Origin: Medakamo hakoo | Taxonomy: Eukaryota; Chlorophyta; Trebouxiophyceae; Coccomyxaceae | Assembly (NCBI GenBank): GCA_026636295.1 | Contig: CP089454.1 | Span: 1-64,000, forward strand | DNA length: 64,000 nt | Direction: 5' to 3' | Shown here: piece after piece, positions 9,588 to 19,840 of the stretch | How the letters are laid out: each line of letters begins with the position of its first letter | Position numbering within the stretch: the first letter of the stretch is position 1 | The notes under the pieces: model-generated | What the model saw: the letters and a program-made list of their open reading frames with translations, nothing else | Database searches by the model: none | Told to the model about the DNA's origin: nothing | Made by a program: the position numbers and the translations under genes

Positions 9588-11458
9588 ATGCTGACCTCCA
9601 CCCCACGCGCCGCCTCCCCCGATCCGGGCACGCCCGCCAGCGTGCCCAAGCCAGCCACTGCCCTGGCGCCGCCCACGCCCGCGTCCGCGCCCGTCGCGTT
9701 GGCCGGCACCTCCTCGGACGGGTGCCCCGCGCGGCACGCGGCCTCGCCCGCCGCGCCCCGCCCGCCGCTGCCGCCCCGCCCGCCCGGCGCGGGCCTGGGT
9801 GCGACGACGACGTCGTCCGACGTGTCCGGCTCCGACCACCACGACCAGCAGCAGCAGCACCGGGCGTCGTCGGCGTCCCCGCCGCTGCGCGGCGCGGCCG
9901 CGAACGCCCTCCTCCCCAAACACACGCTCGTCCGCGTCGTCGGCAATGCCCGTACCCGGGCGTCCCTGGTCGGCGCCGAGGGCCGGGTGCGCCGGTCTGT
10001 CGGGCTGGGCGGGTGGCACCTGCTGACGGTGAGCCTTGGTGTCTTTGCGCGCGCCGGGGTCTCTTGGTGGTGGTGGTGGTGGTGGGAGAGGTTGCCGGAG
10101 CGGCCAGGACCGCCCCCCGTCGCGCGCTTGTGTGCGCCGGCGCTGACCCCTCCCCCCATCGGCTCGATGCCGACCCACCCGCATTGGACCTGGAACGTTG
10201 CCGCCGGACTGTCCGGTGGGCGTGAGCACGCAGCGGCATCGCTCGTGGCGCTCCGCGGCCGTGCTTTGGGCAACACATCCACCGACAAGACGCGGAGCGG
10301 CGCGCTCGCCAACCAAAACCACCCATCGTGCCTGAGGCGGGCCGGCGGGGGGCCAGACCAAACTAGCCCCCTCAAAGGGCGTCGGCAGTCCTGCCCTAGC
10401 CATCGCGGGCGGTTGTGGCATTGGAACAGCTCCACAAGCCCTGTCGGAGGGCGATCCTCCAGTGCGCTAGACCACGCCCACATGCGGGGCGCTTTGGCGG
10501 TGGGCGCGCTCGCTCGACACGCCTCCCGCGGGCGGCAACCGCGGTGGCGTGGCCGTCGATTCCGCCTCAAGTCGTGGCGCGCATCCAGACCATGCGTTCT
10601 GGATGGAAAGGACGACGGACCGGGACGATGCGAGCGTCCGGCAGCGCTTGGCAAGGCGCAGCTTGATGGCAGCAGGGCACAACAACACAAGCGGCCCGAC
10701 CAGAGGCGCTGACCCCCTCCCTCCTCTCTCTATCGCCTGGCCGCACCCACTCACGCCTCCCCACTCCCCACCCACCCAATCAGATCCTGGAGACGGGCGA
10801 GGAAGTCCGCCTGCAGCGCAACGCCCTGACCGTCCTGGCGCCGCCGACGGGTGACGAAACGGTGTGTGTGAGGGTGTGCCGGGGCCTGGACGCGCGGCGC
10901 GAGCGCCTCCCCCCAGGCGCGCGCGAGGTCTCACCCCCCCACCCCCCACTCACCCACCCCCACCCCTTCCCACCCCACTTCCAGGACTCGTCCGACGACG
11001 AGGGCGACGACGGCGGCGCGTCCCCGGCCGCGTGCGTCGGGCCTGGCGGCGGCGCCTTCACCCTGCCCCGCACCCGCCCGCGCCGGCCGCCCGCCCACCA
11101 CCGGGCGCCGACCGCCCTGGGCGTCCTGGGCGGCGGGCTGGGCAAGCAGGCCACGCCCGCGACCTCGCACGGCTCCGCCGGCGGCCGCTCCGCCGCCACG
11201 ACGGCCTGGGTTGCTTCCGTCGCCGTCCCGACGGTGTCCACCTCGTCGCCCGCCTCCTCCACCTCGTCCGCCGCGACCGAAGGCTGGCTGGCCCGCCGCC
11301 TGAGCCCGCCGGCGTTGGCCCGCTACGCCGCGGCGCACAACCTCCCCGCCCCCACCGCCGCCGCCGCCGCCGCGCACTGGACGGGCCACGCCCTCCTGGA
11401 CGACCGGGCGGTGGCGGGCGCGTTTGTGGCGGCGGTCGCGCGTGCGCGCCGGTATTAG
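9588..11458 (+). CDS. KOW/SH3-like domain protein of unknown function
   Basis: Exons 9588-10028, 10784-10861 and 10985-11458, 330 aa, all phase 0. Residues 1-105 are low complexity (Pro/Ala/Ser, a short Gln run). The conserved core is LVRVVGNARTRASLVGAEGR, then SVGLGGWHLLT, joined across intron 1 to ILETGEEVRLQRNALTVL. This looks like a small beta-barrel of KOW/SH3 type; from memory, plant and algal proteins share the SVGLGGWH...LQRNAL pattern, but I cannot give a function. An acidic stretch (DSSDDEGDD) follows, then a C-terminal segment with WLARRLSPPALARYAAAHNL and a final helical region. Intron 1 is 755 bases, the longest seen here. Confidence 0.75.
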
Positions 11459-12141
11459 GCGGCACAACTAGAAATTTTTCCAGCGAGCGAGCGCCGGGCC
11501 AGCGCCTGTGCGTGTGTGTGTTGTTTCAATCACACGCACGCGCGCCCGCCCCCGACCGCCGCCTATTTTTCAAAACCCCCCAAACCAAGCAACAAACATT
11601 GGACCTACATACAAGGCGTGATTTTTTTTGCTCCGTTTCTTTTGACCGATCCCCGTACCGTTGTGTTTCCCCCCATCCCCCCACCCTTTCATTTTTACCA
11701 TCAACACCCCACCCCATCCCCCCCTGTTTTTTTATCTCCTTGAACTCTGGGCGTTTTTCGTGTGTGTGTGCGTGTGCGTGTGTGTCTTTTAGTGAGCATT
11801 TTCTTCTTTTTCTTTCCGTTGGCGGATTCGTCGGCTGTGGCGGGATGTTCCTGTTTTTGCGTGTGTGTGCGGGGGGCGGGCGGTGCCCACGGAGAGCGAT
11901 GGTCTTGCTGCACCCTCGGCCTCCCCGCCCGCGCCGCCGCTCCCACACACACCCTCAACAGCGATACCCGCGCCTTTTTGTTTTTGTATCAACTCCTACC
12001 CCATTTTGCGTTGGCTTGACTGGCACTGGGCGGGAGCGGGGGGCATGTGCGTGCTGGTGCGTGGGGATTGCATGTTTTTCGGGGCCGTGCAAACCTTACC
12101 TCCCAGTCCGTCCCCCGGTGCGCCCCATCTTTTCGACCACA
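11459..12141. other. Convergent intergenic region, 3' UTRs
   Basis: About 680 bases between the stop codons of the KOW-like gene and PEX3. It is less GC-rich than the coding DNA, with T-runs and TG/GT-rich stretches, as expected for 3' UTRs. No conserved coding signal on either strand. Confidence 0.6.
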
Positions 12142-13782
12142 CTACAACGGCGGCCCGCACGAATACACCGCCGCGCACAGCTCCCTGACCTCCGGCAGCT
12201 CACCCACAGCCGCCACCGCATCCGCAAACGCGGGCGACCCAGGGTCCAGCAACGCCCGCCCGACAGCCGCCGCCCGCGGCACGGCTTTCGCCAGCGGCAG
12301 CGGCACCGACTCGGACGTCGCGCCCAGGGCGGACGCCAGCGCAGTCGCGGTTTGGGCGGCGACCGCCGCGACGGCGGCGCGGGCGGCGGTCGCGAAGCGT
12401 GGAGACGCGTAAATCAACGCCAGCTCGGCCGCCATGCCCCGGACGAGGGCTTCGTCCGCCGGGGACAGGGCAGGGCCGGGCGGCGAGTCGGGTCCGCCGC
12501 TGCCGCCCCCTCCCACCAACAGCGCGTCTTCCGACCCCGCCGGCGGCGGCAGCAGCAGCGCCGGCCAGCCCGTCACGGTCGCGCCGGTGGCCCCATATTC
12601 CAGCGCCCAGGCCGTCACGCCCGCGTCCACCGCCGCGTGCGCGGCCGACAGCCGGTCCAGCAGGTCGTCGGCCAGCAGCGGGTCGGCCAGGCCCAGCCCG
12701 CCCGCGGTGCCGGCTTGCACGGCCGCGGGCTTGACGGCGCCGGCCAGCAGGGCCGCCGCGCCCGTGCGCACAAAGTGGTGGCCGTACTCCAGCAGGCGGG
12801 CCTGGGCGGCCGTGGAGACGGCGGTGGTGGTGGGGGGCGGCGCCGCGCCGCCGCCGCCACCGCTGCTGCTCGGCCGCCGGCCGCCGCCGCCGTCGCCACC
12901 GACGTGGGCGGCGAGGAACAGGTGCCGGCCCAGGACGTTGAGCTGGACTCGCAGAGCCAGGGCCAGCGCTCCAACCAGCCAGGGCGCGCCCAGGGCGGAC
13001 GTCAGCCCCGCATCCCTCAGCGCCGCCCACGTCGCGCGTTTCGCGTCGGCGTCGAGGGGCGGGCCGGCGCCGCCCGACCCGCCGTCTTTGAGCTTGGCGG
13101 TCAGCCCAGCCACGTCCGCGACGCTGGCCAGTGCAGCGCTCAAGTCCCGGGCCGCGGCCGGCAGCGTCACGCCGTCGCAGATGGACTGGACGGAGGCGAA
13201 GTGGCGGTCCAGGTCCGCGGCCGCGGACGCGACGGCCGCGGCGTGCGGGTCCGGGTGTGGTGGCGGTGGCGACGGCGCGGACGGCGGTGGCCCGCCGCCA
13301 GCGTCGCCGTCTCCGCCGCCGCCGCCGCCGGCGGGCCTCGCCACCACCGCCTCCATCTCCACCTCGACCGGGCACGGCGCGGGCGTGGCGTCGGGCCCGC
13401 CGCGCCGCCCGCCCGCGCCCGCTGCCTCCTCTCGCCTGCGCCGCCGGGCCGCGGCCTCGGCCTCCGCCGCGCCCGCCCAGGACGTCAGGCTACGTTCGGC
13501 CAAATCGGGCGGCAAGGGCGGCGGGGTGGCGCCGCCGTCGTCGGCATCGCTGTGTTTGGGGTGTGGGGCGGTGAAGGACGGGATGGCATCAGGGCGGGGG
13601 ACAGCGCGGAGGGTGTGGGGCGCGCGCGAAAAAATAGCCCCCTCGCGCGCGCGTCCCCCCACCTCCACGCCCCTTCCGTACCTTTCATCGCCGTCCGCAT
13701 ACCACCATTGGTACGCCACGTACGCGGCGGCAGCAGCGGCCGCGGCCGTGAAGGCGAGGCGGCGCCAGCGGGAGGGCGGCAT
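12142..13782 (-). CDS. PEX3: Peroxin-3, peroxisomal membrane biogenesis factor
   Basis: Two exons, 13782-13682 and 13549-12142, 502 aa; the intron splits an AGC serine codon. The N-terminus is a short basic stretch followed by an Ala-rich membrane segment (about residues 9-26, ending YVAYQWW), the expected PEX3 anchor. The cytosolic part has the family's central helix, seen as VQLNVLGRHLFLAAH, and a C-terminal helical bundle ending in LPEVRELCAAVYS. PEX3 docks PEX19 and its membrane-protein cargo at the peroxisome or ER. It carries extra Gly/Pro/Ala-rich linkers (e.g. near residues 110-150), so it is longer than the usual ~370 aa. Convergent with the KOW-like gene, divergent from the nucleotidyltransferase gene. 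Confidence 0.85.
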   Translation of the reverse strand: MPPSRWRRLAFTAAAAAAAAYVAYQWWYADGDERYGRGVEVGGRAREGAIFSRAPHTLRAVPRPDAIPSFTAPHPKHSDADDGGATPPPLPPDLAERSLTSWAGAAEAEAAARRRRREEAAGAGGRRGGPDATPAPCPVEVEMEAVVARPAGGGGGGDGDAGGGPPPSAPSPPPPHPDPHAAAVASAAADLDRHFASVQSICDGVTLPAAARDLSAALASVADVAGLTAKLKDGGSGGAGPPLDADAKRATWAALRDAGLTSALGAPWLVGALALALRVQLNVLGRHLFLAAHVGGDGGGGRRPSSSGGGGGAAPPPTTTAVSTAAQARLLEYGHHFVRTGAAALLAGAVKPAAVQAGTAGGLGLADPLLADDLLDRLSAAHAAVDAGVTAWALEYGATGATVTGWPALLLPPPAGSEDALLVGGGGSGGPDSPPGPALSPADEALVRGMAAELALIYASPRFATAARAAVAAVAAQTATALASALGATSESVPLPLAKAVPRAAAVGRALLDPGSPAFADAVAAVGELPEVRELCAAVYSCGPPL

Positions 13783-14078
13783 TGGTCGGTGCGGGGTACG
13801 CCAGGAACCGATGCGAGGGGGGGAAGGGGAGGAGGCCACTGCGGGCCGTGAGCGCGGGTGCTCGGTCGGTGCGCGACGCTGCGCGCGTGCACGCGGCCGT
13901 CTCTCTCTCGGCCAGTTAGATGGTGAGACGACCACGCAGCCTGGTCGCGGGCCCACGCGACGGAAAAAAAAGACGAGTGAAGGGCTGGTTTGGTTGCACA
14001 GCGAAAAAAAAAAGAGACGACGATGAAGTGAGCCGCCCGCCCGCCCGCCCCACACATCCACCCGGCCAATTCCCACAC

Positions 14079-16105
14079 ATGCGCCGCCGCCTGGCTCAAG
14101 TCCTGGTCCACCACCTGTCTGCTGTGAGCCGGGGCGCGCCGGCCAGCAGCAGCAGCGGGATGGCGGCCGCGCTTTCGCCGTGTGCGCCGCCGCCGTCGGC
14201 TAGGCCCCTCACCATCGCGTCCGCGTCCAGCAACGGCCGCCCGAGACACGCTCCGCCGCCCAGCAGCAGACGCAGAGGACCAGTGCCCAATCCCCAGCAT
14301 CGGCGCGGGGCGGCGTCGCCCGCGCCGCGGGAAGACGACGACAGCAGCTTGGGCGACAGACCGCCGCACCCGCCGCCCGCGCCCGGCGCGCGCCGCGGCC
14401 GCCCGCCCGGCAGCCAGGCGGGCGGTTTGGAAGGCAGGCTGCCGCCTGCCCTGGCCACGTCGCCACGCTCGCCGTCCTCTCCTCGCCGGTCCACCGACGC
14501 GGGCCGGGCCATGCCCCGCGGCGTGTGGGGCGTCCTCACAAAGCTGCGGGATGAAGGTGGGGGCGGGAGATGGGATGATTGGGGGGGGGGGGAACGGAGG
14601 TGGTGGGGACTGGAGGTGGGGGCGGGGGCCGGCGAGCCACCCGACAGCCAGCACAACTCCCCTCACGCACCTCCCTCCCCATCCACATCCCTGCACTGGT
14701 GGGACCAGGCTACGCCTCCTTCCTCGTCGGCGGCGCTGTCCGCGACACGCTCGCCGGCCGACCGCCCAAAGACTTTGACATCCTCACGACGGCGCCGCCG
14801 TCGGCGCTCCTGAAATTTTTCAGAAAGGCCCGGCTCATCGGCGCCCGCTTCCCCGTCGTCCACGTCCTGGGCTCCGGGCGGGACGTGCACGAGGTGTCGA
14901 CCCTGCTGCCGGGCGGGGCGGAGGGCGGCGTGGCGGAGCTGCCGCCGCCGCCGCGCGGTGGCGGCCCGGGCGCACCCCCGCCGCCGCCAAAGACCGCGCG
15001 CGCGGCCCGCCAGCGCGCGGCCCTGGCCGCCCTGGACGGCGGGGTCTGGCCGGCCGACGCAGCCGAGCGCGGGGCTGCCATTGCAGCCGCGCTGGCCGCG
15101 TCCGCCGCCGCCCGCGACTTCACCGTCAACGCGCTCTTCTTCGACCCGTGGACCGGGGAGGTCCACGACCCGACGGGGCGCGGCCTGGCCGACCTGGCCG
15201 CCCGGCGGCTGGCGAGCGTGGACGAGCCCGGCGCGTCGTTTGCGTCGGACCCGGCGCGCATGTTGAGGGCGGTGCGGCTCGTGTCTCGGACGGGGCTGCG
15301 GCTGGCCCCCGCCGACGCCGACGCCATCGGCACCCACGCCCACCTGACGGCCAGTCTGTCCGCCGGCCGCCTGGGCGGGGAGCTCACCGCCTGGCTGGCC
15401 CACGGCCACGCCGCGCCGGCGGTGGCGGTCGCGCGCCGGTGCGGGTTGTTGCCGTACGTCCTGCCGGCCCACGCGGCCCTGCTGGACGCCGAGTGCGGGC
15501 CGATGGGGAGGGGGGAGGGCGCGCTGGCGGGCGAGGGCGAGGGCGACGCGCAGCCCAGCCGCCGCGCGCCCGCCCGTGTCGGCGGCATGGCCGCCCTCCC
15601 CGCCCTGGACAGCTGCGCGTCCCCGTCCTCCCCCGCGCCGCCTGCGATCGTCGCGGCTGCGCTGCTCATGCCCCTGCTAGCCGATGAAATCCGGCGGTGG
15701 GCGCCCGGCGCCAGCGCCGACGAGGCGGGCCCAGCGCCCTCGTCTGGCAGCGGCAGCGAGGGCGACGACCCCGGCTCCTCCCACGACGCCGACCGCCCGC
15801 CCGAGACGCCCGCCGAGTCCGCTTTCCGCCGCTTGGTCCACCGAGCCATCGGCCGCATGTGCGTGCCTGTTGCGTGCGCCGAGGCCGCGGCTGACCCGAA
15901 CACCCGCCTGATCTCGCGGGCGACGGCCGCGTCTGCCGGGCGCATGATCCGCGCCGCGGCGGCCGGGGAACTGAGTGGGAGCGGGGCCGACGCCCGCCCG
16001 CCGCGGGCGACGTCGTCTGGCCTTGCCCGGTACGAGCCCGTGTTCAGGGAGTGTCTCCCGCTGGCGGCGGCGGTGCGGGCAAAGGTGGTGGGACGCGAGT
16101 CGTGA
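14079..16105 (+). CDS. CCA-adding enzyme / poly(A) polymerase family nucleotidyltransferase
   Basis: Exons 14079-14556 and 14709-16105, 624 aa. Exon 1 is a ~159-residue low-complexity, Arg-rich leader starting MRRRLAQVLVHHLSAV, likely an organelle presequence plus a disordered spacer. Exon 2 starts exactly at the catalytic head: FLVGGAVRD, RPPKDFDI (metal-binding DxD), ARDFTVNALFFDP, SDPARMLRAVRLVSRTGL. This is the class II nucleotidyltransferase fold that adds CCA to tRNA or A-tails to RNA; sequence alone does not separate the two. Gly/Pro and acidic insertions interrupt the head and tail. TGTAA lies 9 bases after the stop. Confidence 0.85.
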
Positions 16106-16113
16106 GCACTGGC

Positions 16114-16118
16114 TGTAA
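16114..16118 (+). terminator. TGTAA poly(A) signal
   Basis: TGTAAGC, 9 bases after the stop of the nucleotidyltransferase gene and just before an A-run. Confidence 0.55.
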
Positions 16119-16288
16119 GCAGAAAAAAAAAATTGTGTGAAGAAAGCGTGTCAACAACGCCAGCGCAAAAAAAGGAACACAAGCCAAAAACGCAAACAAA
16201 ACAAAACAAACAAGGACGCAGGGGGGGACAGGCGCACCCAAGGAGGGTACAGCAGGCGCGGCGGCGACGCGCCGCCCCCTACCTTGCC

Positions 16289-17947
16289 TCAAAACCCGTC
16301 TTCCAGCGCGTCGCCGCCCGCATGGTCGGGCACGCCGCCCGCCTCGCCCGACGGGCCCCACCGCACGCACGTCCCGTCAAAGGACGCGGTGATGAGCGTC
16401 GACGGATCACGCGGGTGCCAGGACAGGTCGCGCACTGTCTCGCCGTGGTACGCCAGCTCCGCCACGAGCGCGCCGGTGACGAGGTCCCACACGCGCGGCG
16501 TGCCGTCGGCGGAGCCAGCGTACACAAACGCGCCGCCCGTCGGGCCGGGGGGGGAGAAGCGGGCGCGTATGAGGGTGGACGCCACGACGTGGCCGCGGTA
16601 CGTCGCCACGGACGTGTCGCCCGCGTGGACGCCGGCCGCCAGGCGGCGGGGGACGGCCTGCCACCGGTAGTCAAAGGCCAGGCCGCCGGCGTCGGACACG
16701 GGGCCCAGCGCGGCCGCTTCGGCCGACGTGCCGGGCCCGCCCCCGCCCACGGCGCTGCGGCGGACGTCCCACAGCTTGGCGGTCTGGTCTTTGGAGTTGG
16801 ACAGCAGCGTGACGCCGTCGCCGCGGGCGTCCAGGTACGTGATGCCGGCCAGGTGCCCCGCCAGCAGGCCGACGGTCGGCGCCGACCCTGTCCGCGTGTC
16901 CACGAGCTTGACCAGGCCGTCGTCCGCGCCGGTCGCGAACACGTGGGGGGACGCGTCGTCCAGGAACGCCAGGGCGTTGACGTCCCACTCGTCGCCGTGG
17001 ACGGCCAGGACGGCCGTCGTCTTGGCACGCTGGCAGTCGTGCACGTACACGGCCCCGCCCGCGCCCGCGCCGGCGAGCATGGCAGCCGACGCGCACGACC
17101 CGGGCGTGAAGCGCAGCGCCCACACGCCAAACGGCGGCAGCCGGGCGTCAGGCGGGGCGTCCACCAGTTCGTCCAGGGGGCAGGCGGCGTGGATGTCTGT
17201 CGTGTTGGCGACCGACCGCACGCCCCGCCCGCCCTCCAGGCTGACGACGTGCACGACCGGGTTCAGGCTGGCGTACGCGCACAGCGCTTCGTCGCTGGAC
17301 AGGGCCACGTCCGTGACCGTCCACCGCAACAGCCGGCACTCGATGTCCTTGAGCAGCGGGTAGCCGGGGATGACGCCCGTGGACGCGGCCGGGCCTGGCA
17401 CGGCGCGCCCAGGCGCGGCGGCGGTCGCCGCGCCGACGGCCGGGCCGGCCGACGGCGACGCATCGTACACGCGCAGGCGGCGGTCCTGCTGGAAGGCGGC
17501 GAGGAAGACGTTGCCGGACGGGGAGCAGTGGCCGATGTACGCCCGGCTGTGCATGGCGTCGACGACCGCGGCGGGCGCGCGGGGGGCAAACGGCCCGCCG
17601 CCCAGGTGCGCGCGCTGGCACGCGGCCCACCCCGGGCGGCCGCCCGTCATCGCCGCCTCCCGCGCGCGCAGTAGCGCCACCGCGGGCGAGGGCGAGGGCG
17701 AGGGCGTGGACGGCGCCAGGTCGTCGAGGCGGGCGCTGGTGTGCAGGCCGACCTGCCGGGCGAGCGGCGTGGCCGCGACGGGCGGGCGGGTCGGTTGCGG
17801 ACGCCTGGGCGCCGCCGCACCGCGGCGGGCGAGGCGGGCCGACCGCCGCGCGGCGGCCGCGGCGACGATGACATCGTCCTCGTCTCCCTCGCTTGAGTCG
17901 CCGCCCTCACCGGGCTGGTAGTCCTCGTCGTCGGAGGAGGAGGACAT
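16289..17947 (-). CDS. DCAF11/LEC14B-like WD40 repeat protein
   Basis: Intronless, 552 aa. An acidic Ser-rich N-terminus (MSSSSDDEDYQPGEGG, SSEGDEDDV) and a basic linker precede a WD40 propeller. Recognisable blades include AYIGHCSPSGNVFLAAFQQD, LLRWTVTDVALSSDEALCAY, GDEWDVNALAFLDDASPHVF, GHLAGITYLDARGDGVTLLS, NSKDQTAKLWDVRR and GSADGTPRVWDLVTGALV. The order and wording match the LEC14B/DCAF11 (WDR23) family, substrate receptors for CUL4-DDB1 ubiquitin ligases, though the receptor role is inferred from the family. The start is the only ATG upstream of the acidic tail. Confidence 0.87.
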   Translation of the reverse strand: MSSSSDDEDYQPGEGGDSSEGDEDDVIVAAAAARRSARLARRGAAAPRRPQPTRPPVAATPLARQVGLHTSARLDDLAPSTPSPSPSPAVALLRAREAAMTGGRPGWAACQRAHLGGGPFAPRAPAAVVDAMHSRAYIGHCSPSGNVFLAAFQQDRRLRVYDASPSAGPAVGAATAAAPGRAVPGPAASTGVIPGYPLLKDIECRLLRWTVTDVALSSDEALCAYASLNPVVHVVSLEGGRGVRSVANTTDIHAACPLDELVDAPPDARLPPFGVWALRFTPGSCASAAMLAGAGAGGAVYVHDCQRAKTTAVLAVHGDEWDVNALAFLDDASPHVFATGADDGLVKLVDTRTGSAPTVGLLAGHLAGITYLDARGDGVTLLSNSKDQTAKLWDVRRSAVGGGGPGTSAEAAALGPVSDAGGLAFDYRWQAVPRRLAAGVHAGDTSVATYRGHVVASTLIRARFSPPGPTGGAFVYAGSADGTPRVWDLVTGALVAELAYHGETVRDLSWHPRDPSTLITASFDGTCVRWGPSGEAGGVPDHAGGDALEDGF

Positions 17948-18276
17948 GATGGAGAGCGTGTGTTGGATGGGATGGTGGGGCTAGGTTGCAGGCGTGGCGG
18001 ATGAGGAGGGGTGAAAAAACGCGCGTGCGCGTACGAGTCAAAGCCCGATCAGCCACGCGAGTGGCCGGGCTGGGGACCCTGGCTCTCGCTACGCCCGGCG
18101 CGAGAGGCGGGTGGGCCAAGAAGCGCCCGGTAGTCCGCCGCTTTTCCTCGCGAAAGATGATGGGTGTGGGGGGGCAAATGCTTCGCCCCCCCCTCCAGAC
18201 TCGCAAACAAACGGCCGTCGCGCCAAAGGAAAAAGCGACGCCCTCCCACGCACAAGCACTTGCCCCTCCCTTTGCC
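17948..18276. promoter_or_regulatory. Divergent intergenic region, DCAF11-like / NDUFS4
   Basis: 329 bases between two start codons, presumed to hold both promoters and 5' UTRs. Nothing else recognised. Confidence 0.5.
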
Positions 18277-19174
18277 ATGCTTGCGCGCGCCGCGTCCGCC
18301 CTCCTGCACCGGGCCGACCGCACTGCGGCGGCCGGCGCCACGGCCGCCGCCGCGGCTGCGTCCGCTTCTTCTCGCGCCGCTTCCACCTCCGCGCCCTCCG
18401 CGCCCGGCGGCGCGGGCATCGCGTCCGGCGTGCCGGACGAGTTCCTGAAGCGCGAGGTACGCTGTGTGGGGGGTTGCTGTGTTGTGCGTGCGCGCACGCG
18501 AGCGCGCCCTCTCTCTCCTTCCACCTCCTCCGCCGTCGTCAATCGCGCCGCGCCTCCTCACCCCCTGCACCGCCTCACCCCACAGGTCGTCATCTACGCG
18601 CCCGCACGCACGCCGTCCCAGCAGGGCATGTCCAACACGGCCACGTCCCTGGGCAAGGGTGGCGCCTGGCGCATCGAGTTTGAGACCCGGCCCAAGTGCG
18701 TTTTGGTTTTGTTTGCGGCCGCGCGCACGCGGCCGCGGCGCCGACCTGCGACCCGACGCTCCAGTCCGGCCGGCCGGGGCACGCACGCACACGCCACGCT
18801 GACCGCTCCTCCTCCCCGCCCTCCCAACACGCAGGTGGATCAACCCGCTCATGGGCTGGACGTCCACGGCCGACCCGTACGAAAACGTGGGCCGGGCGGG
18901 CATGTCGTTCGACTCTGCCGAAGCCGCGGCCGCGTTTTGCAAGTCGCACGGCTGGACGTACACAATTCGCCAGCCGGCGCCCGTGTCGCCCAACGCGCGG
19001 CCGAAGCGGTACCTGCAGTATGGGGACAATTTCAGTGTCCGGCGGAACGGCATTCCCGAAGGCGGGCTCGTGTCTGAAAACGGGTACGCCGCGGCCGCGG
19101 CCGGCGGCGAGGGCGGCGCGGGTGCGGCCGCGGCCGCGCCGGCGGCGCCCAAGCGCGGACGGAAAAAGGCTTGA
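18277..19174 (+). CDS. NDUFS4: NADH dehydrogenase Fe-S protein 4, complex I 18-kDa subunit
   Basis: Exons 18277-18456, 18586-18695 and 18835-19174, 209 aa. Exon 1 is a mitochondrial presequence (MLARAASALLHRADR, Ala/Ser/Arg rich). Exon 2 starts at the conserved domain: VVIYAPARTPSQQG and GGAWRIEFETRPK. Exon 3 gives WINPLMGWTSTADPYENVG, FDSAEAAAAFCKSHGWTYTI and YGDNFSVRR, the hallmarks of NDUFS4. The subunit sits in the matrix arm of complex I near the N module and is needed for assembly. An Ala/Gly-rich tail ending KRGRKKA extends beyond the usual C-terminus. Confidence 0.95.
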
Positions 19175-19840
19175 GAGAGTGAGCAGGGTCGTGGCGAGGG
19201 AGTGGGGCGGGCGCCTGTCTGCGCCGTCTTGAGACACCCGCCGGCGGCGGCGGCGGCGGCGAAACCCTAACCACGGCCGCGGGCGCGCGTCCTCGCTGCG
19301 GGGCCGCAGGGCGAGGGAGAGGGGGGCGGGGAGGGGGCGCGTAGAGTGTTGAAGGAAGAGGTTCTCGTTCTGCTTTCTTTCCCCCGGCGCCTGGACGCTC
19401 GCGCGTCGTGTGAGGCAGTCGCCGCTTCTGTCTCACAGCCTCGTCGACGATCGTGAGATGCACGTGCGCGCTTTGAGGGGGGGATGGAGTGGAGGGAGAG
19501 GCCGCCCACCGCCGCTCACACCTCCCCCTCGCCGTCTCTCGCGTCTGCCTCCACCACCCGCCTTTCTCATCCGTCCACCCACCCGCCAACTGACAGGACA
19601 GACCACCGGGAAGCCTTTCGACTTCTTTCGGGGCGCGTGCGCCGTGTTTTTTCTTACACGCGCGCCCGGCTGTGCGCACTCACCCGCTCTCTCCATCCTG
19701 CAAACAAAACACAAAAACAAAAATTCCGGCGCCCACTGCTCTCTCTCACGCCCGCACGCCGCACACACGCACACACACACACACGCCTGTGTGTGTGCGC
19801 GCACGCTGGCCCCTCTCTCTCGCACCCCCTCCCTCTCACC
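19175..19840. other. Convergent intergenic region, 3' UTRs
   Basis: About 665 bases between NDUFS4 and phosphoglucomutase stop codons. Contains a single AAACCCTAACC telomere-like word at about 19261, T-rich patches and a short CA/TG repeat near 19755-19800. No gene seen. Confidence 0.55.

Noticed and set aside
10864-13851. Open frame of nearly 1,000 codons on the plus strand across two genes
   Set aside because: It crosses the last exon of one gene out of frame and the antisense of PEX3; no conserved segment.
19261-19271. Single AAACCCTAACC in a 3' UTR as an internal telomere
   Set aside because: One unit can arise by chance and has no neighbours of the same kind.
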